Below, one piece after another: positions 25,201 to 37,017 of a stretch of DNA of 64,000 nucleotides (positions are counted from its first letter, which is position 1; each line of letters starts with the position of its first letter). This DNA comes from Phyllostachys edulis (lineage: Eukaryota; Streptophyta; Magnoliopsida; Poales; Poaceae). Position numbers and translations under genes: made by a program. The notes beneath the pieces were generated by a model, which searched no databases, was not told the DNA's origin, and worked only from the letters and a program-made list of their open reading frames with translations. Location of the stretch: assembly GCA_036346405.1 (NCBI GenBank), contig CM070568.1, positions 2,300,221 to 2,364,220 on the forward strand. The letters are read 5' to 3'.

Positions 25201-28200
25201 TTCAGGATGAAGACGGCCGTCACGACCGCCTCCCCCAAAGCCAGCCGGGCATCTACTTTGCCTTCAGCATGCTCCGTGCCATCCCCAGCACGGTCTGGTT
25301 GCGCCGCTCCACCACGCCATTGTCTTTGCGGTGTACGGGCGGTGAGATGGCGCTGATCTCGCCGCGCGAAGATTTCGAACGTCCGCGCCGTGAACTCGCC
25401 GCCACGGTTAGTACGCAGCGTGCCCAACTTCCTCCCTGCTTCTGCCTCTGCACGGGCCTGGAGACGAATAATAGCCGTTGCATCCTCGTCCTTTGATGCC
25501 AGCAGCACCAGCCACATGTAGCGGCTCTTGTCGTCGACGACGAGCAGGAACAGCCGCCTGGCGTCTGCGGCGTGATCGGCCCACACAGGTCGGCGTGGAC
25601 GAGCTCGAGGCAGTGCGTGGCACGCAGATGCGTTTCGCCGCCAAACGGATGTCGACGCCGCTGTTTAAGAAGGCAAACCGTATCACGACTTGATCAACGT
25701 GATCAATCCGCGGCGACCGCACGCACCCCCGCGCTTAGCTTCTTCAAATTTTGAATCCGAGGTGCCCATACCTAGCATGCCATTGCCAGGCCACCTCACT
25801 GCTTCGTACGGCAAGGCACACCGGCTTGCCGATGTCTAGGTTGAGGACGTAGAGTCGGCTCGGCGAGCGCTGTACCTTCGCCATCAGACGCCGCCGCTGA
25901 TCCCAGATCCTGAGCACGCCGTCCTCGATCAGGATCTTGAAGCCGTCTTCATCCAGTTGGCCGAGGCTGATGATGTTGGCCATCAGCTTGGGAATGTGGT
26001 ACACGCCGGTGAGCTCCTGGTGCTCTCCGCTCTTGCAAGTGAAGATCACTGTGCTGCGCCCCTCGATGCCGACGACCGAGCCATCCTCGAACCTGACGGT
26101 GCCCCGGATCCTTGTGTCGAGCTCGGAGAAGGCCGATCGAGTGCTTGTCATGTGATTGGTGGCCCCGGTGTCGAGGATCCATCGCGCGTGGTCGCCCTCC
26201 TTCTTGTCGCCGAGCTGAACGAGGAGCTTGCCCTCCTCGAGGTGGATCGGCGCGGAATTCTCCGGTGGCGCGTGGTCTGCGGGTGGCGGCGGCTGAGAGG
26301 GGAGAATGGCGTTGTTTGTCGCCGCAGCCACCAGCAAGGTGGGCTCATTCTCCTCCTCCACCTGGGCCGCGTGAGCTTGCTCGTCCCTCCTTTTCTTGCG
26401 GCACTCGCGGGCCCAGTGGCCCGTCTTGCCGCAGTACCGGCATTGGTCGCCGGCGATCATGTTCCCGCCATTGCCGCCGCTGCTGCTCGCTCTCGGTGGC
26501 TTGGAACCGCCGCGACCCACGCCCTCTTTGCCACGCTCGCGCCCCCGGCTCCTCCTTTGGCTCGACGCCGGCCCCTTGCCGCATTCCGATGAGCCCTCGC
26601 CGGAGAGTCGCAGCCACGACGCCACCCGCTCGATCAGCTCATCCTCGGTGAGGTTCAGCTTGGCTTTCGAGCCGCTACCACCGAGGTTGTGGCGCTCCTC
26701 CGTCGCCTTGAACCGCCCGATCAACTCCTCGACGAAGATCTCGCTCAGGTCGAGGAGAGTCTCGATCGACATCGCGATCTGAGAGTACCCCGGTGGGAGC
26801 GCTTGGAGGAATTTGCGGACAATCTCCTCCTCCGTGTAGCCGTCGCCGAGAACCGTGAGTTGATGCGCGATCCCATTGATGCGGACGCTGAATTCATCCA
26901 CCGTTTCGCCATCACGGAACTTGAGGCCGTCGAACTCGCGACGGAGTGTGTTTGCTTTGGCCTTGCGCACGCGCTCCACGCCGACGTGCATCGTCTTGAT
27001 CGCGTCCCATGCGATCTTGGCGGTTGCCTTGCTGGCAATGGTCCCCATCATCTCCGTTGGGACCGCCTTCGAGATCACCTCGAGCGCCATCCGATCTTCG
27101 ACGAAGTCGGTGGTGCCGACGCTCACCGCCACCCACGCACTTCGTGCTCGCAAAGATGATGCGCATGAGCGCCGCCCAGTCGTAGTAGTTCGTCTTTGTC
27201 AACGTCGGGAATGAGCCGCTGCCGCTGATCTCCCTGGTGACCCGGTGGATCACCAGGCCGCGCTCAGCGCTGCCACTGCCGCTCCCTGTCGGCGGAGTCA
27301 TCTCCCCTCGAGCCCGCCGTGGCGACAACGATCGGTGGCGTGGCATGAGTGCCCACTTGATCGCGCGCCTAGGTGCGGTAGGCTCTGATACCAATTGACG
27401 CCTTCACAGCCGGGGAACCGGCGCCGGAGACGATGAAGAACACGCACGCATGCAAACACGATGAACACAATGGAATTTGGTGCCGCAAAAACCGCAACGT
27501 TTTTCTGGACTCTATATTGCTTAAATAGAGAACAACTCAACAGACTCGATCATGTCCACGAACACCAAGACGCGCGCGCGCCACACCTCCGCACAAGCCG
27601 CGCCATCCCACAGCTCAAAGACGTGCCGCGCGCCACGGACTCTGCGACCAAAAACAGGAGAAGTCCCTGCATGAACGCGCATGCAGCGGACATGTACAAG
27701 ACGCTCTCGATTCAGCTACGACCGAGCACATTTTTATGAAACTAAGTTAGCCCAAGACTCTAACTGAGTTTGGTGACCAGGAGCTTTGAACCGTGCCAAG
27801 AATTATGCAACATTTTTCACCTGGGTGGCGAAATTTTGCACCAAGTACTGAACCTTCCCCCAAACAAGCACCACAGATTTGCTACTGCTAAAAGCCAAAA
27901 CAAATGCAGGATCTGTTCCAGACGGTGCCCAGATGCCGCCACGCCGCCGCCGCCGCCGGAGCGTGGCTGGCATTGACCAGGACGACCTCCTCGATCCGGA
28001 CGCGCTCGCCGACCCGGACAGCAGCTTCTACGAGATCAATGGCGTAAGGGTCCACCACAAGGTTTGCGTCCATGAGGAATCCAATGACCAATCCTTGGAC
28101 CCCACTGCTGCAAGCGCCGGCCAGAATCAAATTGGCCTGCCCATAGTGTTGCTGCACGGATTTGGCGCGTCGGTGTTCTCCTGGAGCCGTGTCATGCGGC

Positions 28201-30235
28201 CACTCGCCCGCATTGCTGGTGCCAAGGTTCTTGCCTTCGATCGGCCTGCGTTTGGTCTGACGTCCCGCGTCAGCTGGCCAGGTGACGACACAAAACCTCT
28301 CAATCCCTACTCCATGGCGTTCTCAGTCATGGCCACGTTGGCATTCATTGATCACCTTGGCACCGGGAAGACCGTCCTTGTCGGGTAAAGCCGTAAACAT
28401 GCACAATGAGCATTGCATTCTTCTTCTGTATGTGCGCTTCTGCATGTGCGCATTGATTTGTTTCATGAGATGTGAGTGATGGTTTGCACCCCAGGCACTC
28501 AGCTGGTTGCCTTGTCGCAGTGGATGCATACTTTGAGGCGCCGGAACGGGTAGCTGGGCTTGTGCTGGTTGCACCGGCGATTTTTGTGCCGTTTTTCAGG
28601 AGGAAGGGTGTGAAGAAGAAAGGTGTAGGGGAACAAGAAGGGCAGAAGCAGAGGGATTCCGATGGTAACAAAGCACGACCAAATCCCTTTGTTAGGATTT
28701 GGAGAGGATTTCTTGAGATATGTATGCGTCTCGCTGGCCTTGTTCTGAAGATGGTAATGGCAGTGCAGGATACGGTTAGAACTTTGTACTGTAAAGCAAT
28801 TGTTGCTCTTCTTCGATCACCATTTGGCAAGATGCTGGTAAGATTTTGTTTATGTATTGTGCTAGATTGCCATGGTATTAAATGGAAGTAATGTTAATTC
28901 AATCTTGCTTGGTGGTGCTATTAATGATTTGACTTGAATGGTTTGATGGGCCACTAACAGCAAAAAAATTGGGATTTGCTATGTTTTCCACTAATTGATA
29001 TGGCATTGGATGATTTACGTGCTTACTACTTTTGTTTTATTCTCTTATGCTGCAAACAGATGATACAGGATTTCAACTGATCTCATGATCAGGTGCTCCA
29101 GTTGCCCTTTTCAGAGCTAACTAGTCTGATTTTCTTTTTGTGTGTGCGCGTGTTTGCCTGCCATCGCTAGTTTGATGATAAGATCAACTGATCACTGATG
29201 GCACTAAAGCAGTACTTTTAAAATGTTAGAGTGTGCACAAAGTTGTTGTGGTTGAGGTCATGGGTTCCAGTCCCCACTCTCCTTTAAATCAAAGATAGGT
29301 AGTTCCTCATTTTTTTTAAAATGTTAAATTGTGCACAAAAGAACATGTTTACTCAAATACTAGTATCCTGTGTTCCATTTAAGTCCATACAAGCTCAACT
29401 ACCACTAGATGTTAGATCATTTTCCTGATAAAGTAGTCAAAATACAGATACTTCTCGTTGCTGCAAATTTTCTTGATTGGACTTTGGTCACTTAGGTGAG
29501 GTTGATCATGGATAAATTTGGTATACCGGCTGTCCGTAATGCATGGTACGATTCAAGCAAAGTAACTGATCATGTTATTCAAGGGTACACGAAGGTAAGT
29601 TTTCTGTGTGACAATTCAGAAAAAATATGACAAATACCTACTCATATTGTTGTGCACGAAACTTATGCTCGTTTTTCAGCCACTGAGATCCAGGGGTTGG
29701 GAGATGGCTCTCTTGGAGTACACTATATCCATGATCGCAGATTCTACGCCTACGTCAAGAGTGCCAGTCTCAAACAGGCTTTCTGAGATCTCATGCCCAG
29801 GTTCTACTATATGCTTCTTTTAGCTAGGTCCTCTTCGTGGGTATCCAATTAAGGGAAACTATACACTTATCCTTATTTGTGTTTAATTTAGTTCTAGTGG
29901 ACTAAATTTGTGATAATGTTCTTAGCATTTGAGGTGAAGGATTTGAATAATCTAACAAACGACTTATAGACAATGTTACTTCCTGAACACTTTTGATTGT
30001 CTTTACCATTTCAGTGCTAGTGGTGACTGGCGACACCGACCGCCTTGTTCCTGCTTGGAATACTGAACGTGTAGCACGTGCGATTCCTGGTGCAACATTT
30101 GAGGTGATCAAGAATTGTGGGCACTTGCCCCAGGAGGAACGAGTTGAAGAATTCCTTTCAGTCGTTGAACGGTTCCTACGGAGAGCTTTTAGAACTCCAA
30201 ATGAGCAAGAGCAAGTGTTCCAAGCAGCTGGATGA
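22206..30235 (+). CDS. Plastid-type alpha/beta hydrolase, At3g10840-like
   Basis: Six exons: 22206-22350, 27910-28384, 28495-28837, 29496-29594, 29680-29800 and 30015-30235. All have GT-AG borders, and phases agree to give 467 aa. The N-terminus (MLLLLSLRFPPAIAHLLRAA, then Arg/Ser-rich) looks like a chloroplast transit peptide. Residues of the alpha/beta hydrolase fold are visible: oxyanion LLHGFGAS, nucleophile elbow G-H-S-A-G split across the exon 2/3 junction (Ser209), acid in VVTGDTD (Asp401 or Asp403) and NCGHLPQ (His431). The triad is complete, so the protein is probably active; its substrate is unknown. Intron 1 is 5.6 kb because it contains a copia element in antisense (22494-27812). 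Removing that leaves an ordinary small intron. An AATAAA lies at about 30248. Confidence 0.88.
22494..22847 (-). repeat. 3' LTR of the intronic copia element
   Basis: 354 bp, ending TTATGCAACA. It lacks about 60 bp present in the right LTR (between GCGCGCCAC and AAGACGCTCTCG). Its first bases are TACGCC where the right LTR has TGACGCC. Confidence 0.85.
23389..25586 (-). pseudogene. Copia integrase-RT-RNase H region, frameshifted
   Basis: From 25586 the minus strand reads the integrase core (VVDDKSRYMWLVLL, NRGGEF, AVFILNRAPTRSVEGMAPFQ). It then reads reverse transcriptase (NNTWVLVDLPSGHHPIGLKW, ARLMAKGYVQQQGIDY). A shift near 24250 leads to HMDVKSAFLNGELREEVYVK, KALYGLRQAPRAWN and the YVDD active site (about 23964-23953). 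RNase H similarity (DRKSTTGIIFFLGD) follows in another frame near 23470. A terminal KTFGRAKFCEL..KIGVVKLK stop lies near 22870-22930. Multiple frame changes make it non-functional. Confidence 0.85.
25744..27340 (-). pseudogene. Copia gag-protease region, frameshifted
   Basis: The start (MTPPTGSGSGSAERG..LTKTNYYDWAALMRI) is in one frame. From about 27150 a second frame continues with gag (EVISKAVPTEMMGTIASKAT). A CX2CX4HX4C zinc knuckle follows (CRYCGKTGHWAREC, about 26442-26401). The aspartic protease site WILDTGATNHM is near 26175-26145, then the pre-integrase motif WHARYGHLGF. The frame ends at 25744. It is a decayed polyprotein N-half. Confidence 0.85.
27396..27812 (-). repeat. 5' LTR of the intronic copia element
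   Basis: 417 bp, TGACGCC...TATGCAACA on the plus strand. On the minus strand it starts TGTTGCATAA, precedes the PBS, and is therefore the promoter-bearing 5' LTR. Confidence 0.85.
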
Positions 30236-30249
30236 GCAGTGCTTGCAAA

Positions 30250-31805
30250 TAAATATGCGGGAGGAAAACGGAGCTAGATCTGTGGCTTGACAGAGATAAC
30301 AAGGGTGATTATTGTTGTGAAAGTGTGAAGCATGAGAGCAGCTCAAGATTTGTCATCTAAATTGATGGATGTTATGCAGCAAGTCAAATCTTCTTGTACA
30401 AAATTAGTGGAAAAAAAATCTTATTGTGCAAAATCCAGAGGCCAAGTAGAATTCGTCGGATTGAACGGTCTTGTCCTATTGTCACCCAAAACTTGCCCTT
30501 TTCCTGAAACTAGGACTTACTCATTGTATGAACTGGTAGAGCAAACGATGTTTGCAGAATATCATAGTTGTATCAGCCTCTCTTTAATCTATTTTATATA
30601 GTTGGAAACCTGCACACATCTCCTTTGATTCAGATATCTTGTTGGTTTATCCTGTATCATTAGTGGAAGGAAGCAAAATAATTTACACGTAAAATTTAGA
30701 CACCACTAACTTTCCACAAACCAAAAATTTCTGTAACATCAAGGTTCTCTTCCTGTGATACACTCCTCGTTGAAGTGTACATATGCAAACATACATAAAC
30801 TTAAGTAGATCATGGAATATGTACAGACAGTCATCTCATACATACGAATCTCTGTAACTGCACTACAATCTCATCATTGTGTGGATTGACGATCATCTGC
30901 AGGAATACTATTTTTTCATGTTTCTAGTGTACATCATTGTTGTGGAAACTATTGCATCGTCATCAAATCCACATGCTTGGAAAAAGGGCCTGCAAATGGT
31001 ACCATAAAATAAATAAAACATCATCATATACCGGTGAAGATTCTATTGCAAGCCACATATCGAAGTAGATCCACATTTTCACCTATACTGATAATAGATG
31101 AATGGTGTAGCAAAATAGTACAGACGGACATTCATGATGTCCACCAAATTAGATAAGAAGACCATACCTCTCCTTTTCTGTACATAATGCGGAAATGTCA
31201 TGAATACCTCTGCTATGGAGTACCCTGCAGAAATTGTTCTGGCAACAAACTATTAGATGAAGCTTGAAATTTGGACAAGAAATTTGTCAACGTTTCGTAA
31301 TCCTCACCTCAGATCTTAGGGACGATGGCGTGTCAGATGGGGTGGAGAAGGGGGAGGTGGTGTCACGGGGAAGGAAAAGGGGGCAATGCTGAGAGGGGAG
31401 AAGAAGGCAGAGCTGGACGGCGAGGACGATACGTCTGAAGGGGAGGAGGCGGGGACGGAGCAGAGGAGGGGCGGCGGTGGCGGCGTGAGCGAAGGGCAAG
31501 AGGGGGAGGAACCTAGCGTGTGGGCGGCGCAGGTAGGTGACGGTGTGTAGGATTCGGGGGAGGGGGAGCCGATGTGGCGGGCGCAGCCGAAGGAGAGGAA
31601 GCGGGCGCTGGTAGCGAGGGGGGGGGGAGTGGAGGCGGCGCTGGGAAAACGAATGGCGATGGGGAGAGAGTCGAGGGAGGGGAAGGGATGGGAGCAGAGG
31701 CCCGCACCACAGTCTCGTGTTGCTAGAGGTTTGGCACCAGTAAAAAGTTACGACAATTAATGCAGAAAAACCTGAGTGCTGGAAGTGTGTCATCAGCAAA
31801 ACCAA
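30250..31805. other. Downstream flank of the hydrolase gene, no gene seen
   Basis: Positions 30240-30650 are probably 3' UTR. 30650-31280 is AT-rich. 31290-31740 is a GC-rich patch whose minus-strand ORF is Pro/Leu/Arg-rich and without domain. I call no gene here. Confidence 0.45.
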
Positions 31806-32739
31806 TTAGAGCATCCACAATAGTTTGTTTCTTAGCTTGTTACTAAGAAGAGAAAGAGTACTCAATCTAATAAAAATAAACAAGCCTTCCAATGGATTGT
31901 TTCTTAACCTTGTATCTAAGACTTTAATTGCTACAAGTGTGCATGATTCTTGATGATCAACAATGGGGTACAATTTTGTGGCCTATATGTTTTGGCTCAT
32001 TTATCATATTATCTGTGGGGGAAGCCAAGAAGACGGGCTGCACAAGATCCGGTAGATTTTTGTTGGTAGGCAGTGGGACCCACAAAATAAGTGTTTAGGT
32101 AACAACTAAACCTCCAATAGAGTTTTTTTGTTGTTTCTTATGTCTTGGTATTAACAATCTGATAGTTTCTTTATGTAGAAATAGCTTCACCTTCTCTCCT
32201 CATCTTCTCTCCTCCACATCATCTAAAAGCTGATGTGACAACCTCTTAGTTGAAGGATCTAGACCTGCCATTATGTGTTAATGGAGTTTTGGTGATTAAT
32301 GACAAATCTAATTGTGGGACTAACACTTTCATTGATGTACATATTGTGTAGTCTTATTTGGATATAAAGGTGAAAACCATGAAGGCATGCATGTGATTAA
32401 TAACAAATCCAATTCATTGGATAAACAAAAGGAAAATCCAAACAGATATGCATTTATAATGACAAATTTATTTGTGAGACTAACTCTTCTATTTGCCTTA
32501 TCTCATGATTAGTCTCGTTTGGATATAAAGAACAAAAGAGGTATGCATTCGACTTTATAGTTCTTATATATTATTGCATTCCTTGGATCCAAAATATAGG
32601 TTGAACCCACCAAAAGATTAACCTAAATATGTGCATATGTTTCCATTACATATTCATGTATGCACACATATAGGGGGAGTTCATTCTATATTTTGAGGTT
32701 TCATGAGTATTGATCCATATTCCTGTTTCCACATATATT

Positions 32740-33035
32740 TGGGATCTTTACTTTGAAACATATCCTTTGAATATATTTAACTTGCATAGTTAATATATTC
32801 ATGTGAGTATATAAGACTTGTGTAGTCTAAATATACTTATATATGAGTATAACATAACTTGTGTAGTTCATGTGTACTCACATATCCTTGAATATATATA
32901 ACTTGTGAAGTTAATATATTCATGTGTGTATATGAGACATGTGTGCTCATATATCCTTTGATTATATATAACTTGTGTAGTTATATATATTCATATGAGT
33001 ATATACAACTTGTGTAGTGCTTATATACTCATACC
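32740..33035. repeat. Degenerate ATAT-rich repeat within the solo LTR
   Basis: Repeated words TATAACTTGTG(T/A)AGTT, ATATATTCATGTG(A/T) and CTCATATATCC, with spacing of about 60 bp and four to five decayed units. Confidence 0.6.
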
Positions 33036-33269
33036 TATCTACATTCAATTATTTTGCAATTGTGTTGTGGGACTAACGTGTGTGCTAAGATGTTTAAAGG
33101 CTTAGTCCCAGTTTATGGATGGCGACATGGTAATGAAAATGCATGACAATAGAGGGATCATGGTTAGTAGCTTGATAGCATGTTCTTGTGCCCTTTGGAT
33201 CAATTTAGGATCATGCATGCATTTGAATTTAAACTTGAAATTAAATTGAAAAGTATTAAGTGCTTCTGT

Positions 33270-33770
33270 CCAAAATCGGTAGTACCGCAGTTATAATTGC
33301 GGTCGTACCGCTTGGTGCGGTATGACCGGACTTTACTTGGCGGTAGTACCGCTTTTTGAAGGGAACAGCCAACTAATAACTCAAGCGGAACGACCGACTC
33401 CTTGAACGGTCGTACCGCAGAGCGGTCATTCCGATTTTTAGTTGGCGGTTCAAGAAAACCAGAAGTGATGCAACCTGCCTCAGAATCTCTCATGAAAATC
33501 GGTCGTACCGAAATTTGTGAGGCGGTTCAATAAAAATAGAACAAGTGTAAATCTGCTCAAAAACTCAATTTGGAAATCGGACGTTCCACGCTTGGGAACG
33601 GTAGTACCAGCCTGCGGTCATTCCGTTTTTTATATGGCGGTACAAAAATTCCGAATGCTTGTAATCTTCAAAGAAATTGGAAACCTCGCATCGGTAGTAC
33701 CGCTCCTTCGTCTTGATGCAATAGGACTAAGCAGTAATACTGTAACTTGGTTGGCGGTAGTCTGGGTCTA
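33270..33770. repeat. Cluster of CGGTNNTACCG palindromic words
   Basis: At least a dozen variants of GCGGTAGTACCGC, GCGGTCGTACCGC, CGGTCATTCCG and GCGGTACGACCGC lie in 500 bp. A second, smaller group is at 34715-34815. Many are self-complementary. Confidence 0.75.
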
Positions 33771-36050
33771 GGATTTTCAACGGCTTGTTTAGAAGCATTA
33801 TTGCGTATATCTTGGTAATTGATGTTAATCATTATGAGACTAATATTTTCCATGAGTTGGATGAATAGGTTATATTCCAGGATAATGGAGACTTCGGATG
33901 GCATCATGAGTTGATCGTCATCAAGTCAAGGTTCAAGAAGAGGATGCATCATGTGTTGATGCATAACAAGATCTCGGAGAAGAGATGATCATGAGTTGGT
34001 CATCAAGTCAAGAGAAGACTCATCATGTGTTGATTGAGGTCAAGTAAAGGATGCATCATGAGTTGATGCATGTCAAGACAATGACCCGGACTTGAAGTGA
34101 AGATGTGCATCATCAACCTTCAAGAAGATGCTCAAGGCAAAGGTATGACTAGCTAGGGCTAAGGATGTGTTCCTAGTCTTTTACCGGTCTTGGTGTTTGG
34201 TTGGAAGACCGGATTGCTAGTATAGGTTGCCGTACTATTAAGAGGGGTCTTGTCTAATAGCTTGAGTCTCATCATGTGTTGATAAGCTCAATCTCACTTG
34301 CTCTAGCTCTCCGTGGCATGATGCTATTATTTGCAAATGTGTTTTTGCAAAAAGTCGAGGCTCATGCATTTAATCTTTGCAGCATGTGACTATACTTTGC
34401 AAATGGTTGAAGTCCATGTACCTACTCCTTGTGGCATGATCTAATTTTGCAAATGTGTTTTGCAAATTGTTGGGATTCATGTATTTTCCCTTGGCATGGT
34501 CTAAGATTGTTTGTTGCTAATTCTTTGGACTTAGACCATGGTAGTGGCTCTTGGAGTTGTGCTTTTTGATTTGATAAAATGTGTTTGAGATCAAATCAAA
34601 TAGGAGGGTTGTGTAGCCCTCTGAATAATATTTCCATAGAGTCCAAGATCACTCAATTTCGACATCGGAGTCAAAAGTTATGACATTTTTACCGAGTGTC
34701 ATCTGTGCTGATTTTGAGCTGCGGTACGACCGCTGTGTAAAGAGCGGTACGACCACCCAGAACGGTTGTACCGGCCCTTGTGAGTCTTGATACGACCGCT
34801 CCAAGGTCAGAACGGCTAGTTTTTTTGCTGTTTCGTCTCCCAACGGCTAGTTTTTGGTGTAGGGGTTATAAATACCCCATTGGCCGGTTGAGAGGCAACC
34901 TTTGGCATCCCATTTCACTCTCTTGAGCTAGTGTGAGTCTCTCATCTCAATTGTGCATGTGTTGCACCTTGTGAGCAAGGTGAGAGGTCTCTAGTTACAT
35001 GTGTTGCATCTAGAGGTGGATTTCGTATCCACTTGAGCTTGTGCATTCGTTGCACGTGGTGAGAGTCAAGCAAGGGGTTTGTCTTGTTACTCTTGGTGTT
35101 TGCCGACACCTAGACGGCGTGGAGGCGTCGTGGACCGGTGATATTCTCAAGAAGCTTGTGAGAAGGCCCGGTGTGTTGTGAAGGTTGGAGCTCACCTACC
35201 CGGAGCAGGAAAGAGCTACCACTAGTGGAATTGAGGTGTTTGGCTTAATTCGTGGAGCCGGTCCAATTAGTTTGGGCTTACCTCAACGTGGATTAGGGAG
35301 ACCAAGCAAGTCTCCGATCACCACAGTAAAACATCGCCGTGTCAATTGTGGTTTGATCTCTTGTGTCTCACTATTGCATGTATATTCATTGTGTATGAAT
35401 GCTTGCTTTACATTGTGCAATTTATATACCTTGTAGTAAATTGTTTATTCATTGTGTATGATTGCAATAGTTCATTGTGCTATTCACCATTGCTAGAATT
35501 GAATTGCTCAAGTCATATGTTTAATTGATATATTCATCAATAGACTTGTATTGTTGGCACACTTAGTTGAACCTAGTTGTTCTAGGATTTAATTGTGCAA
35601 AACCGTATTTGTATTAACTTCCGCATTAGAAATCGGTTTTAGCCAAAAGAATTTTAAAACCGCCTATTCACCCCCCTCTAGTCAGCCTCCTCGATCTTAC
35701 ATTAGTAACAGCTGAGGTGGATTGTTGTAGATGCTCTTAATGCAGGCATTAAGCGTAAATGAGAACTGGGAGAGCGATTCGTAAGCAAAGGCTGCAACAG
35801 GTGTGTCGACGCGATTGGAGAAAAATCAGGCCAGAGCGCTGAGGGAGCGCGATTCTTAGGCCCCATAAAGAGTTTATAATTTGCAAAACTCTCGTGCCTA
35901 TATAACCTGATGGCTGGAGTTAACGCGAACAAGATTGAAATCATATTGTCTTACCAGTCGTAGAAGTGTAGCTTTCGTCTTCATCCATACACTTCCCCAA
36001 AGCTCCCTTTATCCCTAAATCTATCCCAGATCCAGATTGATTTCATTTCG

Positions 36051-37006
36051 GACGCAACTAGTGCTCGGACGAGCTTACTATCGTACGCTCCAATACAACA
36101 TCTTAGTATAACGATTGCAATAAAAATAATTCATACGTGCAACAAAATTAGGATTTGACCAAAAAAGATACCATGACCGATCACCATCGAGAAAAATATT
36201 TTTTTCTAAATCACTTTAGGTGCGTACAGGTCATTTGAAAGGCATCTAAATCACTCACTGGAAAATATTAGAACATGATCAATATCAAGAAATTTACAAC
36301 ATTTTAAACTTATTTAAGAAATATTTTGATTTCACAAGCACAACATAACTATATGCCTGATGCAATAAAAAATAACAATAAAAACTAACCTAGAACTGAA
36401 CATCGCTCGAAACCGCTGCAACAATTAGTACATCAACCGAGCCAATGGGCTGCAACAAAAAAAAAAAAAAAGCATTTTCTTCATTTCCAAAGTACCGTGC
36501 AACAAACAAAATGACTTGCCCCAACAATTGGGCAGAAGAGCTGCAACAAATTGCGAGAATGCCTACAACAAGGGCGGCTCGGCGACCGGGCGAGGGGAGG
36601 CCGGGGCGGCGGGGAGGCCGGGCGCGGGGCAGCGGGGGCGTGGCAGAGGCAGTCGGATTCAGGGAGGCCGGGCCGCGGGACGGCGGGGGCGCGACAGAGG
36701 CAGTCAGGCGTGGGAAGGCCAGGTCGCAGGGCGGCGGGTGCGGCCGGGGCGCAACGGAGGCAAGGCGGCTGCCAGTCGAGTGCGGAGGCTGGCTTTTCTC
36801 CGGCTTGGGAGGTGGAAAAGAGACGAGAGAGAGCTGTGTGAGAGATGAGCACCTTACAATTTCATCCGGATGGGGCGGATGAGAGTGGAGGGATAATACA
36901 ATGAGCGAGAAATGAGTGGTTGGAGACGTTGGGGGATGTGGCTAAGTGGATAAGGGCGTCGATTGTTTGTCTGTAGTCGTCGGACGTATGAGTACAATCA
37001 AATCCC
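36051..37006. other. GC-rich segment flanked by an 11-bp direct repeat
   Basis: ATTTCATTTCG occurs at 36040-36050 and 37007-37017. Between them are AT-rich DNA with many TGCAACA words (36120-36550), then a GC-rich block (36550-36830) with GGGGCGGC-type repeats and no recognisable protein. This may be an insertion carrying captured GC-rich sequence, but no terminal inverted repeat was found. Confidence 0.3.
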
Positions 37007-37017
37007 ATTTCATTTCG

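Larger units (their letters stand above)
22494..27812 (-). mobile_element. Ty1/copia retrotransposon in hydrolase intron 1
   Basis: Complete in outline. LTRs are at 22494-22847 and 27396-27812, with a TTTTT duplication (22489-22493 and 27813-27817). The minus-strand PBS TGGTATCAGAGC lies at 27382-27393, and a purine tract AGGGGGAGAT abuts the left LTR. Order on the minus strand is gag, zinc knuckle, protease, integrase, reverse transcriptase and RNase H, as in copia. Frames are broken in several places, so the copy cannot encode its proteins. Positions 22975-23095 look like a small secondary insertion before the last RNase H codons. Confidence 0.9.
32274..35699. mobile_element. 3.4-kb solo LTR-like insertion
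   Basis: Flanked by CATTA on both sides (32269-32273 and 35700-35704). It starts TGTGTTAATGGAG and ends CCCCCCTCTAGTC..GATCTTA. Its start (TTTTGGTGATTAATGACAA) and end (CCGCCTATTCACCCCCCTCT) resemble grass copia LTRs, whose 3' end is followed by TGGTATCAGAGC; that site and coding domains are absent here. It therefore looks like a solo LTR left by LTR-LTR recombination. The final bases are TA rather than CA, so the outer edge may be mutated. Confidence 0.65.
31809..35736. mobile_element. Tourist/PIF-like element split by a nested LTR
   Basis: Ends are GAGCATCCACAATAG (31809) and, inverted, GAGCATCTACAACAA (35736). TTA lies directly outside each end (31806-31808 and 35737-35739). A 3-bp TTA target and such TIRs fit PIF/Harbinger MITEs. 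Without the nested insert at 32274-35699 the element would be about 500 bp. Confidence 0.7.

Noticed and set aside
36935..37010. tRNA-like GATGTGGCTAAGTGGATAAG followed by a possible B box
   Set aside because: No anticodon stem or acceptor pairing could be closed, and I could not match it to a tRNA or organelle tRNA with confidence.
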